64,000 bases of DNA from assembly GCA_029834535.1 (NCBI GenBank), contig JAQMWT010000309.1, positions 1-64,000 of the forward strand. Direction: 5' to 3'. This document shows positions 41,523 through 51,989 of the stretch, piece by piece. The position numbers and the translations under genes are program-made. A model generated the notes under the pieces. That model saw only the letters and a list, made by a program, of their open reading frames with translations. It ran no database searches and had not been told where the DNA came from. Each line of letters begins with the position of its first letter. The first letter of the stretch is position 1. The DNA is from Chrysophaeum taylorii. Taxonomy: Eukaryota; Sar; Pelagophyceae; Pelagomonadales; Pelagomonadaceae.

Positions 41523-41850
41523 GACCTGACGTGAGGACGACCGAGGGGCCTCGCTCGAGTTGGTTGTCAGTCATATCGCGGTCTCCTCGTCGCATGGCGA
41601 CAAGCTTGATGGTCACTCTCCGCCGACCGACCTTTTTTTCGGCGCTCCTCGTCTACAGGCCCGTGATTCCGGACTGGCTCCTGTCGGTCCGGCCTGTGCT
41701 CGGGAGAGGTCTGAAGTTAGTTAGTTAGTTAGTTAGTTAGTTATGATGATGAAACAAGAAAAAAACTTTTTTACGAGTTTTTCTTCGGCTCTTCTTCTTT
41801 CGACCATCACGACCTGACGCGAGGACGACCGAGGGACCTCGCTCTTCATT
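41440..41850. repeat. Duplicated segment of about 110 bp at the 5' end of the Myb gene
   Basis: 41440-41556 and 41741-41850 share TATGATGATGAAACAA, TTACGAGTTT, CTTCGGCTCTTCTTC, CGACCATCACGACCTGACG and GAGGACGACCGAGGG in the same order. The left copy covers the first 27 codons of the long Myb frame; the right copy is upstream. A TTAG tetranucleotide run (about 41717-41742) lies at the edge of the right copy. Confidence 0.75.
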
Positions 41851-42790
41851 CACCTTGAGCGGCGGCCGAAGAAGAATCCAGGGCCTCGTTCTGGCGCTGC
41901 TGCCGCGGCGCTCAGCAGCTCCCGAATGCCGCGCAATTACTACCACAGAGCCGCAACGCAGCAGTCCGGTGGTGGTGGTGGCTACGTCTCGCCGAAAAGA
42001 GTCCCCGACGGCAAACAACTGAGCGGCCGGCCCTTGGACGTCCAAAACATCTGACGCCCGCCCGCGCTGCCCAGGAGGCTGTCGCCAAAGCCACCGAGGA
42101 GAACGCACGCACGCACCTCAAAACAAGCAGGCCAAGGGGGGCTTTGAGCTAGCTGTGCAAACCACTACCTTCTGTTTGTCAAAGAAGGTATAGACTTACT
42201 GCCACCATTAGACCCCCCCTCGAAGAAATAAATTAAGTAACCGCTTTCGCGCGGAGTCTCCTCCTCGAAGTGCATCCTCCCCCCTTCAAAAGAGTCGCCA
42301 TCAAAAAAAAAAGCCACCATGATGCGGACGGAGTCTCCCCGCTTCTTTTTTTTGTTTGCGGGCACGAGTGTTGACGACGACGACGACGAACTGGTGGCTC
42401 AAAGAGCGCAGGGCGACGTCGTCGTCGAGCCTGGACCGCGTACTTGCCAAGGGCGTCGAAAACGAACCTCTCTGTTCAAACACTCTCCTCAACCGACACG
42501 CTCTGCTCGATGATGGGTGGGCGCAGTCGCTGGCGCTGAAGACGACGCATACAGATGATTACATCTTCGAGTTTCATTCTGTCTGCGGACGAGCTCTCCG
42601 CGCTTGGCCGACTGACGGGTTTGGACGTCTGGGAGATTGACGTCGGCAAGGCGGCGTCCACGTCGTCCCCCAACACCACCATCGTCACTAACATTAGGAT
42701 TGGCTTTGATTACGGGGGGGGGGTTCAAACACCACCACGAAGCACGCCCTCTTTTGGTCGCGATCTTCTTGTTTTTACCAGCCACCGACT
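41851..42790. other. Intergenic region, about 0.9 kb, no gene recognised
   Basis: Between the duplicated segment and the ARM/kinase remnant. Plus-strand stretches such as DDYIFEFHSVCGRALRAW (about 42556) and SFILSADELSALGRLTGLDV (about 42570) overlap in different frames and match no family I recognise. A GACGACGACGAC run lies near 42373 and an eight-G run near 42713. Confidence 0.4.
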
Positions 42791-44651
42791 GCCACCAGTC
42801 TGGGAGGAAAGGAGATTGGAGAGGGATCTAGGTGTCGTCGTTTTGAGAGAGATTCCCCAACGCCCCCGCCGCCGCATTCTCTCTCGCCGCATCGTTCCCT
42901 TCTTTCGCGAGTTTGGTAAGCACCGGAATCGCGCCCGCCTTCGCGATCGCTTGTTTTCATCGTTTTCAAAGGCCAAATCCTGGAACGCCCCCGCCGCCTC
43001 TTTCGATCGGTCCGTGCCGTCCCGCGCGAGGTTGACGAGCATCGGAATCGCACCCGCATCACGTGCAGCGTTTCTGTTGGGTTCATCTTTTTGGCATAAT
43101 CGTACAATCATTTCTGCAGGGATCGGTTCGACGTCCCAAATCCGAAACGGCAACATCGATCGAGTCCCTACGCGATGCGCAAGACGATGTCCAAGTAGAA
43201 GAAGGGAATGAGTGGGTTACGCTCGCGTCTCGCGTGACAACCCGCGGCTGTCCGGAGGACTGCGCAGCAGCAGCAGCGCTGCGGAGGACAGCGTCGAACT
43301 TCCGCGGGTCGCCGCCGAACGCTTCGAGGGTCGTCGCGAGTCGTCGTTGCACCGAACCGTCCGCGAGAGTCGGGCACGCGTCCGGGTCGTGCACCCACAA
43401 CTGCTCTGTGAGCTCGATCAAGTCGGGAAGCGCAGCGCGCTCGGAATCCTGGATTAAAGGACGTCGCTTTTCGACGACGACCGCCATCATAATCTGGTAC
43501 TCGTCGTGCCCATCCCAAGGAAGCGACCGTGAGCACAACGCGTACAACACCATGCCAAGAGCGAACAGGTCGCCTTGCCACCACCGCGGGGCTTCCTCGA
43601 GTCGTCGCGCTTGAAGATTCTGCACAAACAAAGAGAAGCGATCAATTCGCGCAGAAGAACACTCTCACTCTGGTGCCATCCATTGGCAGGTTCCGCGCCG
43701 TTTCGTCGACGTGGTCGCATGCGATGCCGTTGTTGTGGCGATGCCAAAATCGGAGAGCTTGAGGTTGCCGCCGCCGCATATCACCAGGTTTGGTGACTTG
43801 AGATCCCGGTGGTACACGCCGCCGCGGCTGTGCAGGAAGGCGCGACCCTCGACGATATCGCGGGCGTACGCGACGACGAGAGCGGACGAGAGCTCGGCCT
43901 TTGACACGTGAATCCTTTCGTAGAGACTGCCGCCGAACGCGCGTTCCATGACCAAGCAGCAGCTGGCCTCCAAACAGACGCCATAATACGCGAGCACGTT
44001 TGGGTGGATCAGGGCACCGTCGCTTCTTTCAGGAGCTCGTCGCGTGCTCGAGCCGAGTCGACTACGATCCTCTTCAGAGCCACTTGGCACGCGCCCCAGG
44101 TCGCAGCGCGGACCTCGCCAAACGCCCCCGTGCCTAGGATCTCGTCAGTCTCGAGAAGCTAGCTCCGCTTGATCTCGCGCGCGGACGACCCTGCTCGGCC
44201 AACATGGCTTTGAGGAGGACGTGGTTCTGCTTGAGGTCCTCGAGCACGTCGTCCTTGTCATCGTCGCGCGCGGCAAACATCGCCTCCACGCTGATCTCGA
44301 GGTGGAGGACCTCGACGTACGCGCGGAGCCGCTCGTTGACGTCCTCGAACTCGGTCTAGTGGTTTTTCCCAAGACGGCGCCGTAGGCGCGGCCGTACCAC
44401 CTTGTCTGACGAAACTTCTCGATCAGGCTCACCGCGTCGCGAACCACCCCGAGCGTCTGTTGGAGAAGTGCGCGCTCATCGCCGGTTACTTGGTTGCCAT
44501 CGCGGACGAGGGAAGCGAGCGGGCCCGCGAGCGCGCGCAGACGCTCGCCCAGCCGACGACGACACCGCACCTTGTTGGCCTTGACCTCCGACACGATGCG
44601 ATAAGCAGTCTCGGCGAGGTCGATGATCGTCACCGCGATGTCCGCCATCAA
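42790..44651 (-). pseudogene. Decayed TKL-type protein kinase with ARM-repeat C-terminus
   Basis: Kinase parts are in order but in different frames. The N-terminus (MMADIAVTIIDLAETAYRIV and following helices) is like the four-helix domain before many stramenopile TKL kinases and MLKL. The ATP loop GTGAFGEV with VALKR is near 44070-44135, then IHPNVLAYYGV, HRDLKSPN near 43800, DFG near 43745, GTCQWMAPE, and the lower lobe LFALGMVLYALCSRSLPWDG. A 49-bp intron with GTGAGA and TTTGTGCAG ends fits at 43620-43668. Downstream are ARM-type repeats (AGAIPMLVNLARDGTDRSKE, then AIAKAGAIPVLTKLAKEGND in another frame). At least four frame changes and two in-frame stops (near 44360 and 44160) are not explained by GT-AG introns, so I call a host pseudogene. 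Sequence error is the alternative. Confidence 0.65.
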
Positions 44652-44789
44652 GTAGTCCTTCTCCGTACCTCCGAATTCCAGCTTTTTATTTATTTATTTA
44701 TTTATTTATTCGAGGTCGGTCGTTCAAGGTCGAGAGTCAGACATGAGAAAGAAATCCTTGCCCATAATAGATAAATCTAGGCGCTGGAA
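44652..44789. promoter_or_regulatory. Short divergent intergenic region with TTTA repeat
   Basis: 138 bp between the start of the kinase remnant (minus) and the start of the Kelch-FN3 gene (plus). It must hold the upstream region of both. It contains a TTTA run at about 44683-44711. No specific factor site is evident. Confidence 0.4.
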
Positions 44790-46493
44790 ATGCTGACGCG
44801 ATGCATTGTGTGCACCCTGCCGCTGGGGACATGCCGTCACGAGGTGACCACGAAAGAACCGGCAGTATCCACCACCGTCTCCTCCAAGATGAGCTACACG
44901 CTGGCACTACCCGGCGGCGAAGAAGAAGAAGAAGAAGAAGAAGAAGAATGGAGCCAAGTCGCTTCCCCTGGTCCGCGAGAGGGGCACTCGCTCGTCGCCC
45001 TCGGGGATCGGCTCGTCATGTTCGGGGGAAAGGACGGGGAAAGGTATTGTGGCCTGCACGAGATGGTCGATTCGACGTGGCGCGAACTCCGTTTGGAGGG
45101 TGGTCCGGAGCCGCGCCGCGGTCACGTCGGGTTAGCGCTGGGGGACTCGATGCTCGTCTTTGGGGGGCGGGGAAGGGTTGGTTTCTTCGGGGACTCGTTT
45201 CTGCTGCTGCTGCGCGGGAAACGGTGGCAAAGGATCCAAGGGCCCGGTCCGCGCGCGCGATGCGACGCCGCGTGCGCGGCGGTCGGACGTAGAGCTTTTA
45301 TCTTTGGCGGCCGTGACTCGAAACGGTGCTTCGGCGATCTCTGGATCTACGACGAGACCTGGTCGCAGCCCCTTGTGGTCGGAAGCCCCCCGGCGCCGCG
45401 CTTCGGCCACGCGATGGTCAGAATTGGTGATCTCGTCTTGATCACGGGCGGCGAACGCTTCGACGACGAGAAAAGGAATACTCTGAGCGTTAAGGAGACC
45501 GAAATCTCGGCCCTAAACGAAGCCGAGGCTGTGTGGTTACGCCCCAAGAACGCGCGCGACGCGGCGAGGGTCGCGGCAAGAGCAGCGGATCTAGAAACGA
45601 GACGGACTTTGCCGCCGACGCGCGCTCCGGCTCGGCCTTTTATTAGCCTCGACGCTCGGCTCCTCGATGTCGAGGCAGGGGTCTGGCGGCCGGCCTCGGA
45701 CGTCGTCAAGACTTCGAACCTCGTCACCATCCACGACCGGCCGCTCGTCCTACTACAAAACGACGAACGATTACCAAACTGCTTTTGTCGGGTAGTTCCT
45801 CCGGGCGGCGGGGGGAGATTCGCGGCCGCCGTCGTTGGGAAGCGCGTCTTCGTGCACGGCTCTTGGGATGTCGTCCACCTTCTCTCGTTCGAATCGCGCA
45901 AGGAGAAAAACGAGCGAATACAACAAGAACGCGCTAGAGAGATCGAGCGATTGCGCGAAAAACGCGAACGCGGCGACGCCGAGAGAGCGCGACGTGCTGC
46001 GTTTGAGGCCGCCCGCTCGCTCGCGCGGCTCGCTGCCTCCCAAGCTACCGAGCGCACCTGGATGCGCTTCGAAGACATTCGCAGCCGCCTCCCGCCGCTC
46101 TCGACGGCGCCGCCCGTCGAGCTGTCGTGGGCGTCTTGGAACGCAGTGGCCGTCGAATGGCCTCGCGTCGCCAGAGCGACCCACGTCCTCCTCCAGATGC
46201 GGCTCTACCCAGGCGCCTGGCAGCTCGTCTACGCGGGCGACGACACGCGCTACGTCGTCCAGGGTCTCGTGCCGGAAAACGCGCCGTCCGGCATTACCGT
46301 CGTCTGCGATTTCCGCCTCTTCGCCGCCGGCACCGAGTTCGGCTGGGACGGCGCGCGCGTCGTGCGCTCCGACGACCTCAGCCTCCCGTCGCCCCTCGCC
46401 ACCTTTTCTACTCGTCCCAAGCCGCCGCCGCCGCCGCCGCCAAAAAATGCCTACTTCACCACGGCCGTCGGGACGGCGCCCCACTACCTCTAG
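44790..46493 (+). CDS. Kelch, coiled-coil and FN3-like intracellular protein
   Basis: 567 residues, no signal peptide. The N-terminus has a possible zinc site, CIVCTLPLGTCRH (CxxC...CxH), which supports the start at 44790 over the later Met at residue 34. A poly-Glu run (44-53) precedes a Kelch propeller of five or six blades: RLVMFGGKDG, SMLVFGGRGR, AFIFGGRDS, LVLITGGERF and a final RVFVHGSWDV. Residues about 372-420 form a charged coiled coil (RKEKNERIQQERAREIERLR type). Residues about 438-535 look like a fibronectin type III domain (PVELSWASWNAVAVEW, YVVQGLVPE, CDFRLFAAGTEFGWDG). A proline run follows. Likely a cytoplasmic scaffold. The gene ends 21 bp from the convergent 1755-residue gene. 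Confidence 0.75.
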   Translation: MLTRCIVCTLPLGTCRHEVTTKEPAVSTTVSSKMSYTLALPGGEEEEEEEEEEWSQVASPGPREGHSLVALGDRLVMFGGKDGERYCGLHEMVDSTWRELRLEGGPEPRRGHVGLALGDSMLVFGGRGRVGFFGDSFLLLLRGKRWQRIQGPGPRARCDAACAAVGRRAFIFGGRDSKRCFGDLWIYDETWSQPLVVGSPPAPRFGHAMVRIGDLVLITGGERFDDEKRNTLSVKETEISALNEAEAVWLRPKNARDAARVAARAADLETRRTLPPTRAPARPFISLDARLLDVEAGVWRPASDVVKTSNLVTIHDRPLVLLQNDERLPNCFCRVVPPGGGGRFAAAVVGKRVFVHGSWDVVHLLSFESRKEKNERIQQERAREIERLREKRERGDAERARRAAFEAARSLARLAASQATERTWMRFEDIRSRLPPLSTAPPVELSWASWNAVAVEWPRVARATHVLLQMRLYPGAWQLVYAGDDTRYVVQGLVPENAPSGITVVCDFRLFAAGTEFGWDGARVVRSDDLSLPSPLATFSTRPKPPPPPPPKNAYFTTAVGTAPHYL

Positions 46494-46514
46494 AATCGCT
46501 TCGGAACGAGATTA

Positions 46515-49500
46515 TTAGGTTGTCCGAAGGTAGGTGGTCTCGCGCGGGCTTGCAGGCTCTTCTTCCTTGTCGTCACCACCACCACCATCTTCTTCTTCTT
46601 CTTCTTCGTAGATGGTGGTGGTGGTGGCGGATTGGTCGAGTTCCGTGGCCGCCGTCACGATGACGACGTTTACGTCGTCGTTGGATATTTCTGGGTCGAC
46701 GATGCTTTTTCTGGTGCTGGGAGGAACAGCAGCAGGAGCAGGAGCAGGAGGTTTGGGTGTCGGGCGGAGGGGCCGCGAGGTCGCCTCGGGAACGTGCTGT
46801 CTTGGGTTCTCGATCGCGTCAGCTTTGACGCCTGCCAGGGTTTTGAGCCATAGCGGCCTGGTTAGGACGTCCAAGGTCGCGTCCCAGGCGTCGCTGCCGG
46901 ACCTCGCGTATTCGGCGAAGCGGAGCGCGATGGCGGCGAGGACGGGCTCGATCGCGGTTTTGTCGCCGGGGATTGAGAACTGGCCCTTGCGCGGGTCTCT
47001 TACGCAAGCTGAGGTCACGAGGGGGCCCGTGCCGGCGCTGGTGGGGTCGTGGTGGTACCGGAACCTGACGTTGCGGGGGCCCGGGCGGAAGTCCCCCGAG
47101 GCGAATTTTTTGGGGGTCAGAGCCGCGAGCAGCTCGAGGCGGCACCAGCCGCGCCCGAGGTACGTCTGGATTTGGCCCTCGCGTGAAATGTCTTCCCCAT
47201 ACAGATCGCGCCAGACGTCGTGGTCCCGGACGAGAGGAATGAAGCGCGAGCAGAGGTTGACGTAATAGCAGAGCGACGCGACAGCATTGTCCTTTTCGGA
47301 TGATGATGATGGTTTTTGGGGTATCGAGACGAAATCCAACCATATCCACACCTCATTCACCGTCGGCGGCAAGCAGAGGTGCGTGCGCACTCGCTTAAGC
47401 CACTCGAGTTTTGTGTTTCGAGGGTTGTCGGGGCCGCCGGGAGACTCCCAGTTATGGGAGACGAAGTAGGTCAGCGCGGGGTTTGGATTTGTCGAGGTTG
47501 GAGTGAGGCGTTCGAGGATGCCGCGCTCCAGAGCGTCCTCGTGGCAAACCAGCCGGTCCAGCGTCCTGAGCTTTGTCAGGGATACGACGTAGCACGGGTA
47601 GTGGCACGCGTCGAAGCGGTAGTAGCGCGAGGTCGACTTGATGATCGAAGCACGGCGATGATCGTCGGCAGCAGCATGTGCATGTGCAGCATGTGCAGCA
47701 TTTGCAGCAGAAATGTTGTCGTCGTCGGGCGCGACGAGGAGAGATGAGGACGAAACGGTTTTGAAGAGAAGATAGGGCTCGTACTTTGAGCGCAGGCTCA
47801 GGATGTCGGCGCGGAGCTCGATGACGTCCATGTCGGCTTCGATCTCTTTGAAGCGCATCTCGGCGAGCATTAGTTCGATTTGGCGCTCGCGGCGCTTGTC
47901 TTCGGCGCCGTATCTCACCGCCAAGCCGATGATGCCGAAATTTAAAGCGAGGAGAATCGTGCCGAGGGCGAGATGATTCAAGTCGTAAACGACGAAGTTG
48001 TCGTCGTACTTCGAGGCCACCACCTCGTTGACGGAGAGCATGTTTCCCGCCAAGTACGTGGAGAAGACGAGCCACGCGCACGCCGAGGCGAGGGAGTTGG
48101 TGTAGTCGTCGTGGAAGGGCGCGACTTCGCGGTACACGTTGATCGCGAAGAGCGATATCACGAGCGCGAGACCCGCGCGATAGGTATTCGAAGTCACGAA
48201 CGGGACGACGCCGATCAACGTAATTCTGCGAACGCATTCGAAACACTCGAACGCGTAGGCTCGCGGCTTGAATGCATCGAAGAGCGTTCGAATGGGGTCG
48301 AGGGTCGCGTCCTTGGAGCGAATCATTCTCTGGACGTACGCGTCTTTTGCCGGAGGTTGAATCCGGCGCGCGTTTTTTAGAAGAACAACAAAGTAGAAGA
48401 CGGGAAAACCGACGGGGATCAGGACGGTCATCACGCAACCGTATACTTTGAATATTTCGTGCCGGGGCGTGCCGCACCGCAGCCCGGGGTCTGCGACGAG
48501 GTGCGAAGGGTAGTGCTTGACGTGGTCGCACCGAAACACGGCGAGAATCACGCTGCTGGACATGGGGTACACCAGAAACGACGCGAGAAACGCGAGCTTC
48601 GCGCGACCGGGGAACTGATGATTGCTGCTGGTGCAAATTTTGATTTTTGAGGACAAAAGAATCGCCCCTATCAGCGCGAGCGGCGCGAGCGTCGCAGCGA
48701 GAAGCTTGCGGTAAAAATTGTACCGAGCAACAACGCAGGCGATCGGGAGTACGGAGACGTCAAAGTTCACGAAACTCGACAACGCGCGCAAAACTCGCGA
48801 GACCGGCTCGGGAAACTTTATCTCCAAGGCCGCGTCGATCGAGGTGATGATCTGGAAGGTGGACCACAAAATCTTGAACCGCGCGACGCTCGAGACGCGG
48901 TAAATCCGCGACTTGCGCAGCTTGAGAGTTGTTGCGTCGGAGAAGAAGATCGTGTTTCGAAACGCGAAAAAAACGGTCGCGACGCAAAAGACGAGCCCCA
49001 AAAAACCCGCGCCGAGCACGAGGGCGCGGTGGTTTTTTGCCTCCTCGCACTCGAGGCACTTGTTGTGGGACTTGTAGTAATCTTTCTCGCACGCGGCACA
49101 TTTCGGTCCCGCGTATCCTTTGGCGCAAATCGAATCGCCCGCGGCGGCGGTCGGGCGACACGCGCGATCGCCCATCGGGCAACGATACAAAGTTGTCGAT
49201 GTCGCGGCGCCGCGCCACCAGCCCTCCTTGAGGACGAGGGTGCGGAGGATGCGGTGTTCTATTGGGGCGATAGACGGAAAGTCGCAGGCCATTCCGACTT
49301 GGCACGCCTTGCAAGTCCCCTCGTCCCAGTATTCGTAGTCGGGACACTCGGCACACCGGGCAGTTTCGGTGACCTCGCCGGCGCGGCACTCGCGGAGCGC
49401 GACACGAAATGTGGTGGTGGTTGTTGCCTCGTATTCGGCCGTGATATGCACGGTGGACCCCGGGGCGTCCACGACGGCGACCCGCGCTTCCGCGACTCCC

Positions 49501-51782
49501 GCTTCGAGTCGGAGCTCGGTAGCGCCGTCGATTATGGACTCGCTGCTGAGTCTGACCACGCCGGTCGCGGTCGTCACGAGCTGGTTGAAGGCGTCGAGGG
49601 CACGGATGTGGATCACAAACGCCGCAGAGGCCGTCGCCGCTTCCATAGTAGTCGTCGTCGTCGTCAAAGCCGAGATCGTCGCGACGCCGGAGGCGCGGAG
49701 CGGACCGTAGGCCGCCGCGTTGTTGGTGCCAATCACGACGACACTACTACTACGACGACCGCTTTCGAAATATGCTCCGCCGCCGCCGCCTTTCGAGGCG
49801 ACGTTGTTGTTCGCGACGACGACATAATAATAAGTCTTTTTTTCGGTTGAATTTTTGGCGGCGGCGGCGGCGGCGGGCTTAAGAGCCGAACCGCGCGCCG
49901 CGTAGACGGCGCCGCCGTTGCGGCCGGCCGTGTTCGAGGCAAAAAACGTGTCTAGAGAGGACTCGACGGTTCCGTCCGCCGCACAATAGAGCGCGCCGCC
50001 GTCTCCGACGGCGGCGTTTTCTAGAAGTGAGGCGTTTTCTAACCGCAAAAGTCCCGAAGCGGCGACGCACGCGGCGCCGCCCTCCTCGGCTCTGTTCTGG
50101 GATAAGGTTGTGTGGAGGAGCGTGGCCGACGCATCCGATACCCACAACGCGCCGCCGCACGCGCCGGCGTTGTTGCGGAAAAATCTCGAATTCACGACGA
50201 AAAGCCGAGATTTTGACTCAATTTTGACGGCGGCAATTCCGTCTCGGACGATCACGTCGTCGAGCACGACCGTCGAGCCGGCGGTCGCGCGGAGGGTTGC
50301 GGAGGCTATGAGTTCCGAGCGTCGGATCGTCGCGTTGGCCGCTTCCAAAAAAATAGACGTCTCGCCCGAAGCGCGGCATACGAAGGAATCAAAAATTTCC
50401 ACGGATTTCGTAACTTTTTTCACAAAAATTGCCGACCCGTCGGAAAAAGCGAACGAGTCGACGATCAGAACACTCCGGAGCGCGAGGGATGTGACCCCCG
50501 CCGCATACACAGTCCCCGATCCGTCGGTGGAGGTCGCACCCCGAATCGTTGCGTTTCTGAGGGTTGTGGTAGAATAAACGCCGAGGAAGACGACGCCGTC
50601 GAAGATCGACGCATCGTTTTGAGAAACGATATCCGAAATCTCGACGGTCGCGGAGGGATTGACGTACAAAAACGCTCCTTGGGGAGCCACATTCCCCTCC
50701 GACTCGAGACCTTGGAGGGATGCGGTAGCCCCGGCCCCGACGCTCACCGTTGCTCTCGCGTGACCTCGAAGCTTCAACGAATACCCGACCACCGCTGCCC
50801 CGCTCGTGCGGTCGGCGATATAAAATGCCGCGCCCTCCGTGGCGACGTTGGCCTTGATCACGACGTTTCCTGCCGAGTACACTCGGCCATTTTGGACGTA
50901 CGCAAATCCGCCGCGTCCCGCCGCGTTCTCGATTCCCGTCGAATTCGCGAGCGTCGCGGTGCCGCCGGTCAACAAACCGAGCCCCCCGCCATCCGACGAG
51001 GCCGTGTTCCCGGAGATCCGCGAGTTCGTGATATCTAGAATCCCGGAGCTCGTGATCCCGCCCCCTGTCGCCGCCGCGTTTCCCTCGATCGAACACCCGC
51101 GAGCTCGAAACGTGCCGGCGTTGTGGACGCCGCCGCCAAATCGAAACGCAGTGTTGTGTGAAATTTTTGTTCCCGTGGCTTCGAAGACCCCCGTGTTGAA
51201 GACGCCCCCACCCCACCTCACGCCCACGCTGTTGCTTGCGATTATGGTTTGGTTGGCGACGAACCGGCCGGCGTTGTACGCGCCAGCTCCGTCGCCGTAC
51301 TGAGCGTAATTATCGAAAATAAATGTCCGGATTGCCGCGAAGATGCCCACGTTGTGCACGCCGCCGCCCCACTTGTTCGCTTCGTTGTGAGCGAACACCA
51401 CATTTTCGGCGACGAGTTCGCCGCCGTTGAACGCGCCGCCGCCGTATCCGTTAGGCGTCGTGCAATGAGACACCGTCGCGTGTCTCAAGAGAAGCGACCC
51501 AAAGTTCAAAATCCCTGCGCCGTCTTCCTCGGAGAACCCCCGCGTCACCGTCACGTTTTCGATGATGAGCTCGCCGTAATTTTCGATTATCCGTCTCCTG
51601 CTCCAACGCCCGTCGAGCGTTCCGCCACCCACGACGTGAAAACTCGCGTTAAAAACCAAGGTCGACTCCACCATCACGGTCCCCTCGATTATTTCTTCCT
51701 TCCAGGAGGAGGAGGAGGAGGACACCGCCGCCGCCGCCGCCACCGCCACGACGAGGGGGGCGAGGAGAAGAATGATCATCAT
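46515..51782 (-). CDS. Receptor-like protein: beta-helix ectodomain, multi-TM, TIR/HET-like effector domain
   Basis: 1755 residues. A signal peptide is followed by parallel beta-helix/POMP-type repeats (GGGVHNVG, GGAFNGGEL, GGGLGLLTGG, NTAGRNGGAVYA) to about residue 690. From about 797 comes a Cys-rich module (CRAGEVTETARCAECPDYEY...GYAGPKCAACEKDYY), then some seven to nine membrane spans between about 915 and 1290. The cytoplasmic part (about 1395-1600) has TYFVSHNWESPGGPD, VWIWLDFVSIPQ and YLGRGWCRLEL. This S-H-x-W / W-x-D-x-x-S-I-P-Q / R-x-W-C-x-x-E pattern resembles TIR- and HET-like signalling domains. The tail is acidic. I infer a surface sensor whose beta-helix contacts the outside and whose cytoplasmic domain signals. 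Whether the effector is an NADase-type TIR or HET-like is open. Confidence 0.75.
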   Translation of the reverse strand: MMIILLLAPLVVAVAAAAAVSSSSSSWKEEIIEGTVMVESTLVFNASFHVVGGGTLDGRWSRRRIIENYGELIIENVTVTRGFSEEDGAGILNFGSLLLRHATVSHCTTPNGYGGGAFNGGELVAENVVFAHNEANKWGGGVHNVGIFAAIRTFIFDNYAQYGDGAGAYNAGRFVANQTIIASNSVGVRWGGGVFNTGVFEATGTKISHNTAFRFGGGVHNAGTFRARGCSIEGNAAATGGGITSSGILDITNSRISGNTASSDGGGLGLLTGGTATLANSTGIENAAGRGGFAYVQNGRVYSAGNVVIKANVATEGAAFYIADRTSGAAVVGYSLKLRGHARATVSVGAGATASLQGLESEGNVAPQGAFLYVNPSATVEISDIVSQNDASIFDGVVFLGVYSTTTLRNATIRGATSTDGSGTVYAAGVTSLALRSVLIVDSFAFSDGSAIFVKKVTKSVEIFDSFVCRASGETSIFLEAANATIRRSELIASATLRATAGSTVVLDDVIVRDGIAAVKIESKSRLFVVNSRFFRNNAGACGGALWVSDASATLLHTTLSQNRAEEGGAACVAASGLLRLENASLLENAAVGDGGALYCAADGTVESSLDTFFASNTAGRNGGAVYAARGSALKPAAAAAAKNSTEKKTYYYVVVANNNVASKGGGGGAYFESGRRSSSVVVIGTNNAAAYGPLRASGVATISALTTTTTTMEAATASAAFVIHIRALDAFNQLVTTATGVVRLSSESIIDGATELRLEAGVAEARVAVVDAPGSTVHITAEYEATTTTTFRVALRECRAGEVTETARCAECPDYEYWDEGTCKACQVGMACDFPSIAPIEHRILRTLVLKEGWWRGAATSTTLYRCPMGDRACRPTAAAGDSICAKGYAGPKCAACEKDYYKSHNKCLECEEAKNHRALVLGAGFLGLVFCVATVFFAFRNTIFFSDATTLKLRKSRIYRVSSVARFKILWSTFQIITSIDAALEIKFPEPVSRVLRALSSFVNFDVSVLPIACVVARYNFYRKLLAATLAPLALIGAILLSSKIKICTSSNHQFPGRAKLAFLASFLVYPMSSSVILAVFRCDHVKHYPSHLVADPGLRCGTPRHEIFKVYGCVMTVLIPVGFPVFYFVVLLKNARRIQPPAKDAYVQRMIRSKDATLDPIRTLFDAFKPRAYAFECFECVRRITLIGVVPFVTSNTYRAGLALVISLFAINVYREVAPFHDDYTNSLASACAWLVFSTYLAGNMLSVNEVVASKYDDNFVVYDLNHLALGTILLALNFGIIGLAVRYGAEDKRRERQIELMLAEMRFKEIEADMDVIELRADILSLRSKYEPYLLFKTVSSSSLLVAPDDDNISAANAAHAAHAHAAADDHRRASIIKSTSRYYRFDACHYPCYVVSLTKLRTLDRLVCHEDALERGILERLTPTSTNPNPALTYFVSHNWESPGGPDNPRNTKLEWLKRVRTHLCLPPTVNEVWIWLDFVSIPQKPSSSSEKDNAVASLCYYVNLCSRFIPLVRDHDVWRDLYGEDISREGQIQTYLGRGWCRLELLAALTPKKFASGDFRPGPRNVRFRYHHDPTSAGTGPLVTSACVRDPRKGQFSIPGDKTAIEPVLAAIALRFAEYARSGSDAWDATLDVLTRPLWLKTLAGVKADAIENPRQHVPEATSRPLRPTPKPPAPAPAAVPPSTRKSIVDPEISNDDVNVVIVTAATELDQSATTTTIYEEEEEEDGGGGDDKEEEPASPRETTYLRTT

Positions 51783-51989
51783 TTCTTGTAGCGTTACTAT
51801 GACTTGTGACGTCAGGGATCTTCAGGAGCCACATCACATCTTCAACATTCGAAGATGTACCCTGCTGCCGCCGTGCCTTGACTTGACTTGACGCTCTCCA
51901 GGGTCCCCCCCACAAGTTGGGAGGAGTCTCTCGGATCGCTCGATCCACCCCCTCCTTCCTCCCCGGCGGCATACAATAGTAAAAAAATA

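Noticed and set aside
40452-41534. Plus-strand 374-residue frame across the Myb gene
   Set aside because: Antisense of a clear four-repeat Myb frame, with no motif of its own.
45771-46484. Minus-strand frame over the Kelch-FN3 gene end
   Set aside because: Antisense shadow; the plus-strand frame has domain motifs and a clean stop.
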